From positions 2,352,836-2,416,835 of the forward strand of contig KV748187.1 in assembly GCA_001692895.1 (NCBI GenBank): a stretch of 64,000 nucleotides of DNA, written 5' to 3'. Under the pieces are notes generated by a model that saw nothing but the letters and a program-made list of their open reading frames with translations, made no database searches and was not told the origin of the DNA. Position 1 is the first letter of the stretch. Each line of letters opens with the position of its first letter. This document shows, one piece after another, positions 23,633 through 35,386 of this stretch. The translations under genes were made by a program, and so were the position numbers. This DNA is from Cenococcum geophilum 1.58. Taxonomy: Eukaryota; Ascomycota; Dothideomycetes; Gloniales; Gloniaceae.

Positions 23633-26600
23633 CTATCTTGCTACGCCTGCAGAGGAAGGAGAACTCCTACTCGGAGGATGAGGAGCCGGTGTGCCTGTAA
23701 TAGATACTCTTTTTGCGGCTTTCTGGAGCTCGATCTTTTTCTTGAGAGCCTTTAGTCGCGCTCTCATGCTTTCGAGAACTGGCCATGCGTTAGTAAGATG
23801 AATGATGAACATAGAAATAAAATTACATACGTTTGATTACAGATTGTCGGTCTTCTGCTTCTAGACCGTTTATCAACTCATCGCCGTCTCTTTTACCTCG
23901 AGAAGACGTATCATCATCCGATTCAATGATCGCTTCCAACATACGAATCGCAGTCCAATAGTTGAGCTCGCAACCAGGAAGATCTTCACCAACAAGCTCA
24001 TTCACCGCGGCGGCCCTGCTCATTTCTAGAGCTCGATCGTACATTAATTTCTCTGCAGTAACGCCGGTAGTCAAGTGAATATTCTCTGCAGAGCCAATAG
24101 TAGTCGCAGACCCAGAAGCTGATGAACGATTGCTAGGGTGATTTGGATGATCTAGAGGCAACTGTTTCTGCGCATCTTGAAGTTTACGAGCTACAAATTC
24201 GGCCTTATCGCAACATTCGTTGAAACGGTTTCGGACCCATTGGACAACATGGTTCATACGTCCTGTTAGAGCTGTTGGACTGTTGCTTGTGGGATGCGAC
24301 CGGGGGGGGGAGATTTCTGGGCCCTGGTCGCTTCGATTTCGCCGACTCCACCAGATTCCAGCAAGATCCATCGACCTATTGAGAATTGCTAAAGCTTTGA
24401 CGTAAAGGACAAGAGCTTCTTCTGAGATTTGCAAGATAGCATCAATTGTCAAGTCGTCGTCATCGTCTGCAGTTTCAGCATCTCCACTAGGCTCTCTGAC
24501 CATCGCTGTGGTCCCGATCCCAAGGCCTTGATCGCTGGGAGTGGCTGGAATAAGCTGCTTGTATTTCACCTCAGCGAATCCGTAAACGACATGACTACGT
24601 TGTGCAAGCTCCTCCACGGTTACAATGGTCTTCGTGTCCTCGTCTGTGGATGATGTTGTTTTGCCTCCTTCTCCAACAAGTAGTAGGCTGCTTTGGGCTG
24701 TTGGATAAGCAGGAAATGCTGAGTATCCTTGAGGAGGAGATAAACCCCTTATCATGGGCGGAGATAACCCCAAGCCTCGAATGTTGACCATGTTCATTGC
24801 TTTCGATAGAGCGGATGTAGCACTTTCAAAACTTGGTCTGTATCGCCTCTCATAGGAGCCAGTTCGCTGATGAGCGGGGTTCTGAGGCTGTCTGCTGGAG
24901 ACGATTTGGATGGCTCTAGAGGGATTGACGGCACCTGTTGCTGATATCGGTGACTCCTGAACCGTAGCGCGACGGACTATAGCACCACCAGAGCTTGGTG
25001 ATGAAGGCCTGTCGCGGGTTGTGTGAGGGATTGCAGCAAGCTCATCCGCCAGGGCGTTGATTTCAACATTTCTTTTCTCTACGAGCACATAATCTCGCTC
25101 GAATGCGATATCTTGGGCAGCACGCTCTCTTGCTTCTCTTAGAGCACGTTCATCTGCACGCTGCGGTATCCGCTCGCGGTCAAGATGATCCTTCAGCACA
25201 GATGAAGTCGGTGACGGGGAGTTTCTGCTATTGCGACGATCCATAGCGACTGCTGCTGGATGATCTTGCAGCACATTTGGGCGGGCAGATGTAGTAGCAT
25301 GGCTTGTGATCGTTGGACGCCTTTCCCTTTGTAATGGAGCCTGCTGTTCAACCGTCGGAGTATTGCTGAACCTTCGGGCTGATGTAGGTCTTGGCGGCGT
25401 ACCATAATATTGTCCTGAGGTCGGCCTCGAACTGGGTCGGGACGGTGGTGTGGTACCAAGACCCACCTTTTCGCGAGGAGATTGGGAGTAGACAATATCT
25501 GAGCCCCGTCGGTCCACATCTGCAGACATCTTCTGTGTCCTTTTTGTCAGGGTTGCTGGTTCAGGTTCCGGTTCTTGCAATCGGTCTTCCCCGACAAGTC
25601 CAGGAATTTCGTCCCGAATAATGGGACTCGTAAAGAAGCTTTCATACGACATTCGTTCTGTTGGTTTCCTCTTTAAAAGTGCTCTTATGAGTGTTTTCAT
25701 TTCCCTACTAATAATTAAGCCTTCAGTGAACTTGATATGATCATTCCGCTCCTCAATTCTGCGTAGCAATTCAACATGATTGTTGGCTCTGAATGGAGGT
25801 CTCGCGACCATCATTTCATAAAGGACTGTTCCTATAGACCAGAGATCCGCCTTGGCATCGTACTTTTCGTATCTTAATATTTCTGGCGCCATATATAGAG
25901 GAGATCCACAAAGCGTTTCGGCCAACGATGTTGTTGGTAATATCCTTGCAAAGCCAAAATCCGCAATCTTAAGCATAGGGAGCGACTCTATGCCAGCCGC
26001 AGGAACAAGGGAGTTCTCATCAGCGGCTAAAGGCATGCTTTCAGGAATTCCGTGCTTGGCGTAGTACAATGATGATGGGTTTAGTAAGAGATTCTGTGGC
26101 TTGAGGTCTCGATGTATGTAGTTCTTGGATCGCAGAAACTCCAAAGCGCTCGCAATCTGTTTAGCGAAATGTCTCACGACGACCTCGTTCAGCCCACCAA
26201 CAGCAGGATTAGGGTATTTCTGGATCATTCGCTGAGTCTCAGGGTGATTGGCCAAGTCAGCCCGTTTTTTGATAAATGCGGAGAGATCTCCGAGTTCGCA
26301 AAACTCCATTATGATATGCATTTTCGACGGTGTTTCTTGGCAGTCGATAAGGGCAACAATGTGTGGGTGGTGTAGGCTCCTCAGTATTGTTATTTCGGAT
26401 AGGAGGTTTTCCTTGAGTTTTTTGTTCAACTTGCTCATATTGACCGACTTGATGGCAACGCATGCTTTCTTTTCCTATACGGTGAATTATGTGGTCAGTT
26501 GCGGTTCTCATAAATGATGACAAATGTATTATTCCCATGGCAGAACGGGATCAACGTATAGCTGAGTGACGTACTATGTGTATCCCTCGATAGACCTCTG

Positions 26601-26730
26601 CGAAGCTGCCCTTCCCGATATGCGATAGCTTCTTAAACGGACCAACGAGCGGCTCCGAGATTGCTTGTGAGGACGACTGTGTAGACGATGATGGCCTTCT
26701 CGACTTGAAGGGTAACGTTGGGGTCGCCAT
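23633..26730 (-). CDS. atg1: Autophagy-initiating serine/threonine kinase ATG1
   Basis: A predicted 981-residue protein from three exons (26,575-26,730; 23,831-26,474; 23,633-23,778; introns of 100 and 52 bp). ATG1/ULK kinases start autophagosome formation at the pre-autophagosomal structure together with ATG13 and ATG17. The kinase domain is N-terminal: glycine loop [13 protein letters not shown] (about 37-49), VAIK lysine 61, helix-C glutamate near 79, HRDLKPQN with catalytic Asp 175, DFG at 224, and an SPLYMAPE activation segment. Fungal-type inserts follow HRD and lie around the NHPETQRM loop. A long, low-complexity Ser/Pro-rich middle leads to a helical C-terminal region ([11 protein letters not shown] and onward), the ATG13-binding part in this family. 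Translation should start at MATPTLPFK, because the longer frame upstream lacks an ATG. A TACTAAC branch point lies in the last intron. Confidence 0.95.
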
Positions 26731-28334
26731 GTTGGCGATTTGGTGGTAACCAGGCGGCTCCAATCCGTTCTAGTATCTGCCTAAACGCTCGAAGTTGCTC
26801 AGCTACCAACGAAATTGTGGATATAAGGTGGCAGTGAGGCTGTTGCACATGGGCTGTTATGCTGAAAGGACGTCGAGGAGACGAACGAGTGAGGTGGTGA
26901 TGGAGCAAGGGATGCGCGCTGAAATGAAGCTGAAGATCTGGCAGCGCAAGCTAGATGGGAACACGTTGGAGCGTGCAGAATTAATGCACGCAGGAGAGTC
27001 GTGGAGTCCGGAGAGATGCAAAGGGGTCGCTGAGTGCAGTGGTAGGCTAGAAATGCTAGGGTGGGCCGTGGAGGCAAGTGATTCAACGAATGGTACGAAG
27101 GTAAGTGGTGCAGGCAACCTATCGTGTCAAAGCTGTCTGGACGAGGGTTGACAGCGAACAAAGAAGAGAAATAAGCGCAGCGCAGCGAGAAGGGTATCAA
27201 GGTAGGGCGGTGAAAAGATCGAAAAAGGGGGTGGTAGGGCGTGGTGGAGTGTGAGAGTGACGGGTCAAAAGGTGGTGAGGGCAAGGTAGAGAGTCACAGA
27301 CAGGGCAGAGCTGTTCCTCTAGCGAAGGCTCTATCGGGGAAGCTATGGCTTATCGGGAGCCTCGGCGTGGTAGGGGCGAGCTGCACCATCAACGTCTGCG
27401 GCGGGAGTGACGATTTGCATGCAGCAGTGCTGAGTGAGGGACGGGGAGGTTTTCGCAGCAGGCAGCGCAGCCCTCGCAGCAGAAGTACTTTGTCGACGTC
27501 TCTCCCTTCTCGTGGCCCACGACGCCGGCGCACATGAGGCCTTTCGCGCGACAGCGACTGCAGTGGCCAGGAGGCATTGGTGGTCATTAAGGCGCGATCA
27601 TCTGGACGGTAGTATCCGGGCTAGCGCCCTTTGGAGACGGTTCTCGGATGACGCGAAAGGGCAGTGTTGAAGGTCACTTATTTTTTTCCATAGGGTGAAT
27701 CATCGGCTTTTGCACAGCATTCGATCAGCGTCCGCCATAATTGCGCGAGAAGAGTCAATCACGCCGCTCGTGCCATCTATCCTGCTAATGCATGCGAGGG
27801 GTTTGACCCGGTCGGAACCATCGTTGGAAAAATGATTGACAGCTCAGCTACTGCATCTAGCTTTTCCAGCTCTCCAGCTATCCAGCTATCAAACTTTCGA
27901 ACTCCCACGCCTGTCCTGCCTCCTGCCTCTCCTGCTCTCTCCTCCTCCCTCCACCGCGGCATACTAGATTCGGACTCGCTAGAGCTGCCCATTCCTGTCA
28001 GCTGCAGGCAGCATCTGGGGATCAGCTTGCGCTTGGCGCCTCTAGCAAATCAACCTCGCCGCCTCGCGCCCCCCAATCGTGGGGAAGCGTTTTTTTGCCG
28101 CCGGGAAGCCGACAAAGCCGATTGTTGATAGACCTCTCGGGTCGCCCTTGCCACGTTAGCATGGCTCTCGTGCATCTCCCAACGAGAATGCTTCATCACG
28201 TGTTTCATTGGCACTGCAATGAATGAGTCGACATACGCCCCAGGCGAGCGCCGCCCTGAACCCTATTTACCCAATCTCCGCGTATGCAAAACAAACCCAA
28301 ACAGAAGCGCCGCGACAGAGTGCAAGACAAAGCT
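26731..28334. other. atg1 upstream region and 3' flank of sec59
   Basis: This is CT-rich on the minus strand, consistent with the leader and promoter of atg1. A minus-strand frame across 26,799-27,284 begins with TTG and is low in complexity, so I treat it as leader. Small ATG-started frames at 27,389-27,577 (cysteine-rich) and 27,777-27,992 are unsupported. No RNA gene was seen. Confidence 0.45.
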
Positions 28335-31181
28335 CTAAAGCCTGACACCTCTCACGAGTAGCCATAGCACGACAGGCACGATCACGTTATCGTTGCCTCC
28401 TGTCAGCACCGCCTCATTGAGACTAGCGCCACAGGCCGAAACCGCTGCCTTGGCCAGTGTCAGCGCCCAGCTGCCGTTATCATCCCACTGTCCGAAACTT
28501 AACCAGGCCCTGCCGAACGCCAGTCCCAACGTTACCGCGATAGCAAACGCAACGCTACCTTCCAGGCTCTTGCCTCCTGCCCAAGGCCACTTGCGTCTTC
28601 CGTACCGACGCCCGATCAAAGACGCTGCCGCATCACCCATGCCCACGCAGACCACCCCGGCTACCATGCTTACATCACGAGATGCCACTTCCCAGCCTTC
28701 CCAAGGCCTAGCTCCAATCCTCTCGATGCCAGCAAGAGCGAGCCACAGAGGGGTTGCGCATCCAATGAGAAGAAAGATATGAGAAATTACTACGGGTCCT
28801 TTGAGATCCCGTCCGTCGATGTATGGAGTTAAGAAATACGCTAATGGTTTTGACAAGGGGGGTAGCTGCGACGCTCGAAGGAGATCTAGTAAGAGGAAAA
28901 TTGAGAGTACCAACACCAACGCAAGGGCAACAAAAGCCGGGTCGACGTAAATGGTCGGAAGCAGCATCGCTACCATCATTCCGTGGAAAACCTTTCTACG
29001 TGTGTCAACTTCGACGAGCTCACTCAATCGAAGCACAACAGCCATTCCAATGCCAAGGATGGCGACACAATACCCACAGAGAAGAAGCCGAGTGTTAGCC
29101 TCTCCAATTATGTAATGGCGTAGGTATTCCGCTCGGCCAACATAATCAGCACTCGCACTGTCAGCCGGATCGCGCATTGGCGGGAGAGCAATCCATTGCT
29201 CGAGATTCCAATTAACGACCCAGAACCGCACAGGCTGGATATTGCCAAAAAGGTAACCCACAGCCCAACCAAAAGGCTCGCTACCATGAAGGGCATATTT
29301 GCCGATATAATATCGAATAGGGCCAAGGATAAGGGTTGACATAACAAGGTAGACGTACCCTGCATACAGCCACTTCCTTATAGCAGCTTGGGTTGGTGTC
29401 AGAGAAAGGAAGGATTGTGCTATTGATGATTTTGAGCGTTTGTGACGAGCAGAGGTATGTCGGGACAGAGCATGGGTCTCTCCTAGATTGGGAACAGTAT
29501 TTCTCCTTTTTCGGGTGGATGATTTTATATCATTGCCCTCTTCATATTTAGGGAAAGGGTCCATCCGCGATTGCTCTACGGCAGACCTTGTTTCTGCCTC
29601 GTTAGCTGCGAGAAAAGTTCGCCCAGCGGAACCTAGAATATCCAACCTCAAGCTTCCCTTCCTCTTTATGTGATTATTAATCAACACTGGATCGTCGTCC
29701 GCGTCACTCTCCGAAATGTCTCTCCTCCGGCCAATGCCAAGAAGCTTCCTTTTCTTAAGCCCATCATTTAGAATCTGAAGGAATGATTGCCTGGCTTTGA
29801 CAATTTGCCCAGCACGTCGAAACCTCCACATTGGGATTCTTGCTAAAGCGACTCCCCATTTTAGAACGTGACCGCATGATATAAAAAGGCCAAGACCACC
29901 GAACCAAACGAGAGTTGCTAATATGACCATTTGAGGAGACTCTGCGAAGAGGAGAATATTAATGAGGGAGATAGAGAGGAGGTGGAGTTCTGCGGGAAGT
30001 AAACTAGTAGTCGTGAGGTAGCGTAGAGGTGGTAGAAGAGTCTGGTGAAGCGCGAACAAAGAGGCCAGGATTTCAGGATCCAATCCCTCCGGAGGTGGGG
30101 TTTTGAGCATGTAAGGTTTTGGAGGAAATAGCTTAGATGGCCATTCGGTGTTTTGAGAGGCAATAAGCGGTATTATGCTAATGATCCAATGCCCTGTACA
30201 GAAACCATTTCCACAACCAGCATACGGTATTAGTTGTGATGGCAAAGCAGCAAGACTGAGGATGACGTTAGGTAGTAGTATCCTCTCGAATGTTGGCAGA
30301 AGAGATAATGATACAAGGACTGGAATAGATATTGGGTATAGGATAGGAGCAGGATCGAATGCCGCAGGTACTCGTATTCGTTGTCTGAGTTTTCGGTTTG
30401 GCGCGGTAGAATTCTTTCGAGAGTAGTTGAGAAGTCGTAGAGGATACAGCAATACAAGAGCACATATAACTATGATGTGACTGAGAAGTTCTACTGCGAG
30501 CCAATAAGCTGGAGATCAAGTAGCGTTCAGTTGTGATATCCCTCTACCTCTGTGCCATTGTAATATCTTCTTCCAGCTGGAGCATCCGTTGATTACCATA
30601 AGGCCAGTCACCACTAACAAACCCGTTTCTGTGGTTCTCCTGATCAATTCAGCTCGTCTCCTCTTCAGGTATTTCTGCCGTGCTGTCCTCGCCTCCTCGT
30701 CAGTTGGCGAAGGACCGTCGAGTCCTTCCTTGCTCGACTTGAAATATTCCGCCAAGAGCTTCCTCCTTTCTTCGTCAACCTGTGAAGGTGTGAGTAGAGG
30801 GCTGACACCTCCATCAAAATCACGGAGTCCCTTTCGAGGTCTGATAGGAGGGGCAGGAAGAGCGCGCACGAAGCTATAGCCTTCATCGTCTGCCTCTGTG
30901 CCACTATCACTCGGTGTGCGAGAGGATTTCCTGCGGGTCCTCGCATCATCATCATCATTAGATACTGTTCGGTCTCTATCGAAGCCGGATTTAGAGGACG
31001 TCAGGGCAGATAGCTGGATGAAGTCATTGCTTGAGGACTCGCTTGACTGGTTTAGAGATCGAAGCTCTGCCTGCCGGCGATGGTAGGGATGCGGAGATCG
31101 TCGGAGGAATCCCAGCGCATCAACATCGGAAGCGTCGCCTTGCTCATCTGATGGTTCGGGCGGTTTCAGATCGTTGGACAT
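28335..31181 (-). CDS. sec59: Dolichol kinase (SEC59 family)
   Basis: A predicted 935-residue ER membrane protein from two exons (30,548-31,181 and 28,335-30,508). Dolichol kinase uses CTP to phosphorylate dolichol, making the lipid carrier for N-glycans, GPI anchors and mannosylation. Residues 1-190 are a hydrophilic, acidic, Ser-rich cytosolic tail with a DDDDAR stretch, followed by many hydrophobic helices. The conserved kinase end holds FHGMMVAMLLPTIYVDPAF, GMGDAAASLIGRRYG (from about 834), KSLEGS (about 858) and GGNDNVIVP (about 915), all characteristic of the CTP-dependent family. The joining intron is only 39 bp (donor GTAGAG, acceptor CTCCAG), but it gives WHRAYWLAVELLSHI in frame. 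The N-terminal tail is long for the family. A MITE lies 0.37 kb upstream. Confidence 0.9.
30509..30547 (-). other. 39-bp intron in sec59
   Basis: It runs from GTAGAG to CTCCAG on the minus strand. It is required to connect the TTGLMVING-containing first exon to the AYWLAVELL helix. The only A-containing branch candidate is CTGAAC, 23 bases before the acceptor. Confidence 0.7.
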
Positions 31182-31553
31182 GCTGTTGAGAACCGATCAA
31201 TACGCTCCATAGATTGCCGCGGAGATTGAACAAGATGTCAATTCCGATGGGGGTGGAAAGCTGAGAGTTAGGGAATATGTTTCGAAAATGTTAGGCCGGC
31301 ATTGTGTAGTCAGGAAGTAGTCTTCCACGCGTTTAATACGAGTGAAGGATGTGGACTGTTCACATGTTTTCGAGAAACTTTGCAAAGTGTTGGGGCTGAC
31401 GCTGAAAGGATGCGTTNCATGCAGGAGATCGTCAAATTCACCACTTCAGCTCCTCAAAGTGATCCAACAGTTGCGTACACTCCTGTATTGGCCATTGCCA
31501 GACCGCCGACAAAGGCAATATCTGTAACAATGAATTCTCTGTAGAACGAGCTA
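31182..31553. promoter_or_regulatory. sec59 upstream region
   Basis: This 0.37-kb stretch lies between the sec59 start and the MITE. A single N at 31,419 sits in it. No coding frame is supported. No clear TATA box was seen. Confidence 0.4.
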
Positions 31554-31880
31554 CAGTCAAACCTCCTTAATACGATATGGGGTATATAACGATATCCTCT
31601 ACATTACGATCTACACCCTTAATCAAGCCATTTTTGGCGTAATATTACGATAATCTGACTTTTGACAGTATCGCTAAGCACCTACCATTAATATTAGTAT
31701 AGCCAGTAGAGAATTTGTATAGGAAAGAGCCCTATTTGGCCCTTGAAGTAGATATCTTAAGCCTTTTTAGGTATTAAATTCCCGTTTTTCTTGCCACACG
31801 TGACTCTTGATATAACAATACCATCGGTATTACGACACGTTCGGCCGAACAAACGGTATCGTATTAAAGAGATTTGACTG
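31554..31880. mobile_element. 327-bp MITE with pogo/Fot1-like terminal inverted repeats (copy 1)
   Basis: It starts CAGTCAAACCTCCTTAATAC and ends with GTATTAAAGAGATTTGACTG, forming imperfect inverted repeats of about 25 bp. TA dinucleotides flank it on both sides (31,552-31,553 and 31,881-31,882), the target duplication of Tc1/mariner/pogo elements. It is too short to code for a transposase, hence a MITE. A related decayed copy in opposite orientation lies at about 53,717-54,015. Confidence 0.85.
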
Positions 31881-31882
31881 TA

Positions 31883-32352
31883 CTATTAATCTACAAATGA
31901 GAGTTTGGGTTGGTACATGAGACGCATTTATGAACAGCAGCTACAGAGGTCACATGTATTCCTCTTTTTAGATCACAGACTCGAGGGATTTTCCTCGTTA
32001 GACACCAATGAAATCCTCCCACAGCTCACGTTGTGTTACGGCAGGCTTATTCTCCAAATAGATTACAATGTCCTGCTTGACGGACAGATCATTATCAATG
32101 TTGACAGAACACAAAACACATACAGCTCCACAAACTTGGTTGTCTACTCATACACTCGATGCGTTTTTGACGTATATCTAGCAAGACCTATGATATGAAC
32201 CCCTTTTACAAGATTTATATATATATGCAGCCTTTATACAGATAGAGACCTATGGGTATCACATAGAAATGCATCGTGCTTTTCTATAATACTGTTGCTG
32301 TAAAAGCACTAGATCTTCAGCCCCTGTCCACAACGCCTATCTTATGCTACCT
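31883..32352. other. 3' flank of aminopeptidase gene, no gene seen
   Basis: A TATATATATATA-like stretch at 32,216-32,225 and the likely 3' UTR of the aminopeptidase are present. The plus-strand frame at 31,905-32,198 has no recognisable feature. Confidence 0.4.
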
Positions 32353-35300
32353 CTATTGCAGATAGTCCTGCTCCTTTAACCATATCTTGACATCTTCTCG
32401 GTCCCTCTCTATCCAGCTCGCTTTCGCCCTAATGGCGTCTAAGCTCTGTGCAAGAGCTTGGTCAAACCCCTTGGTGCTCTTTTTCGCGAAGAAGTCCTCA
32501 ATGCTCTTCATCTGCGCCTCGCTAGTGAAGCTAGAAGTACAGATTGAGACTACAGACCCAAGCATAGTCAGGCCGGGAGGCAGTTTCTTTTCGAGCTCGT
32601 CCCAGTTGACCTTCATCCAGTCCCAAAGTGCGTCGATACCGGCAGCATGAGTGCGCAAGCTCGCCAGCGGAAGATAGATATCTTGACCCTTTACCTCGTC
32701 GCTTAGAGGAAGAGATAGGGTTCGCTTGATCAATTCGGGAGACTTCGCACGGCCAATGGCACGGAGTGCAGTATTACGCTCGTCGCTAGTATTGGCGGTG
32801 CGATATTCATTTAAGATGACATTGTACTAAGGACGCGCTGTTAGATGATATGCAAATCTGTAGGAAAAGAAAACGAGATATTACTTCTTCCTCACCGCCG
32901 TACGTAAGCACGATGGCGTAAACACTGCTCCGGATATTAGGGTGAATAGCGGATTTGTCTCCTTTCTTGAACTTCTCGAACATGTCAAAGGCAGCCTTCT
33001 TGATCGTCTCATCATTGGTAATGCCGGCACTGTTGAACAGTAGTGACTTAAATTGCTGCTCAATGTGTCCATCGCTTTCTTTGAATTCCCATCCAAGCTC
33101 GTGCGCTTTGTCCTTGACAAGGTCAAGTTGGAATTTCTTGAGCGCTGCCTGCACTGCTTCATCCTCGAAGGTCCATGCAGAGCGAAGAGTGCCTATGCGG
33201 GCAGTTATTTCGCTCCAAACAACAAACTCAGGCTCGGTCTTGAAGCTTTCGAGTAGCGATAGGATACCAGAAGTTTTTTGATATCCAGAAGCAGCAAGAG
33301 CACCAGCGTCAGCGATCATTCCAGCCCGGTCTTCCACGGTCAGCAGGCCCTGTTTGGCAGCAACACCTAACTTCTGCAGCCGCTCTGGAGAGTAAGAAGT
33401 CCGATATATGCCAGAGTGATCGGCGTTCAGCTTAAAGAAGTCAAGGTCCTTGACCTTGAAGTCCGACTCGCGGGAGGTGAGAGTGAGGTCTCTATTTACG
33501 CCTTCTTTTGTACGAAGTTCCAGGAACACAGGGAACAAAGTCTTGTCCTCCTCCGGCTTCACATCAGCCGTTCGCAGGAAACGGTTTTGCTTGACGTGGA
33601 TCGAGCCGGCCTTCTCATCCTCGGTAACTGTGACAACAGGGAACCCGACATTCTTAGTCCAGATGTCCATGACCTTCTCCAACTCTTTGCCACTTGCATC
33701 GCTCAGTGCGGCCCATAAATCGTCGGTTTGGGTGTTTCCGTAGGCATGCTTCTTAAGATATCGCCTGATGCCCTCCATGAATGTTTCCTCGCCCAGGTAT
33801 TTAGAGATCATGCGGAGCACACAAGAGCCTTTAGAGTATGAAATTGCATCAAATATCTGGTTGATTTCGTCCGCGCGCTTGACGGGAACTTCAATCGGAT
33901 GACTGCTTCGTAGGGAATCCAAAGAGAGTGCGCTTTGGAGGTTGTCGGTGACATATCCTTCCCAGACTTTCCACTCTGGATAGAATGCGTTGCATGAGTA
34001 CCAAGACATCCATGTCGCAAATCCTTCGTTAAGCCAAAGACCATCCCAGAAGTCCATAGTAACTAGATTACCAAACCACTGATGCGCAAGCTCATGCTGT
34101 ACGACCTCGGCAACTCTCTGCTTTGTCGATGCACCACTCGTCTTCTCATCAAAGAGTAGGTCGACAACCCGATATGTGACAAGACCCCAGTTCTCCATCG
34201 CACCAGCACTAAAATCTGGGATGGCAACCATGTCCATTTTTGGTAAAGGGAACTCGCTATTGAACTTCTTTTCATAGAAATCCAAAGTTCGAGTGGCCAA
34301 TTCCAAGGAGAATCTACCATGCTCGATATCCCTGTCGGGAGGAGCAAAGACTCGGACTGGAACCCGGAAATTGTTCGTCTCAATGCAATTGAGCTCTCCA
34401 ACAATGAACGCCAAGAGATATGTGGACATCAACGGGGTCTTATTGAAGGTGACTGCCTTCTTCTTACCGCCGCTCATTTTAGAGTCCACCTCTTTCTCGG
34501 AAACCACATCCATGTTGCTCAAGCATGTCAACTCTTTATTAGCAATAAGCGTGATGGTGAACTGGGACTTCAAGGCTGGTTCATCAAAGCACGGAAATGC
34601 CCGCCTTGCATCCGTTGGTTCCATCTGTGTAGTCGCCAGGTACTTAGTTGAGCCGTCCTTTCCCTTATACGATGAGCGGTAAAACCCAGCCATGTTATCA
34701 TTCAAGGTTCCGGCAAACGTCTGCGTAAGGGTAGCCTTACTTCCACCCGGAATGGTCTCGTTGAACAAGATCTTTGTGGTCTGAGTGTCCTCATTGTAGT
34801 GAATTTCGGGCGAGGAGGTAATGAGCTTGTCGCCAATTGAGATCTTCGACGAATGGATCTTGAGCTGAAGAGTGTTGAGGGAAATCGACCTTGTATCCTC
34901 TACAACATCAAGGCTGCGCAAACGCTTCAGTGAAAGTCCTCTTCGAGCTTGACGACAGATAGTTTATACATACTCAATAACCACCTTTCCCTCGTATTCG
35001 AATGTCTCCAAATTCGGTTCGAGGGTAAGATCGTAGTGTATAGGTTTGACATTCTTTGGTAACACTTCTCTGCCTTTCGACACATCAATCGAAGAGCTCG
35101 TGACGTCGGTCCCAAAGTGATGTTTGCGCATGGTTCTCTGATAGGAGCAGTATCTGACAGAAGGTGATTTTTGCTTTGGTGTCTGGAAGCGCCGTATGGA
35201 GTTGGGTTGAAGTGGGATGGTAGTGGGAGTGGGGTATATGTACGTTTTCGGGGAAAGGACGGTGTGGGAGGAATGGCTCTCCCGCAGTTGCAGCAAAGAG

Positions 35301-35386
35301 CGATTCACCCTCAGCGCCTGCGTGGCCCTCGCACCGCCAATAGTGCTTGCGATGGCGCGCCCAGCAACAGGTCTCATGAGACGCAT
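32353..35386 (-). CDS. M1-family zinc aminopeptidase (AAP1/APE2-like)
   Basis: A predicted 971-residue enzyme from three exons (34,974-35,386; 32,885-34,913; 32,353-32,826; introns of 60 and 58 bp). M1 aminopeptidases remove N-terminal residues from peptides, with broad (arginine/alanine) specificity in this subgroup. Diagnostic motifs are the substrate-anchoring GAMENWG (about 375-381) and the zinc site [10 protein letters not shown] (His 411, Glu 412, His 415), with the third ligand Glu 434 eighteen residues on in LNEGFATW. A helical ERAP1-like C-terminal domain ends WLKEQDYLQ. Exon 1 encodes an Arg-rich, Ser-rich leader without acidic residues at first ([20 protein letters not shown]), consistent with mitochondrial targeting. 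A later ATG ([10 protein letters not shown]) could give a cytosolic form. The first donor must be GTATGT to give VVIDLDVVEDT. Confidence 0.93.

Noticed and set aside
26799-27284. 161-codon minus-strand frame upstream of atg1
   Set aside because: It starts at TTG, is Ser/Pro/His-biased from a CT-rich tract, and is better explained as leader sequence.
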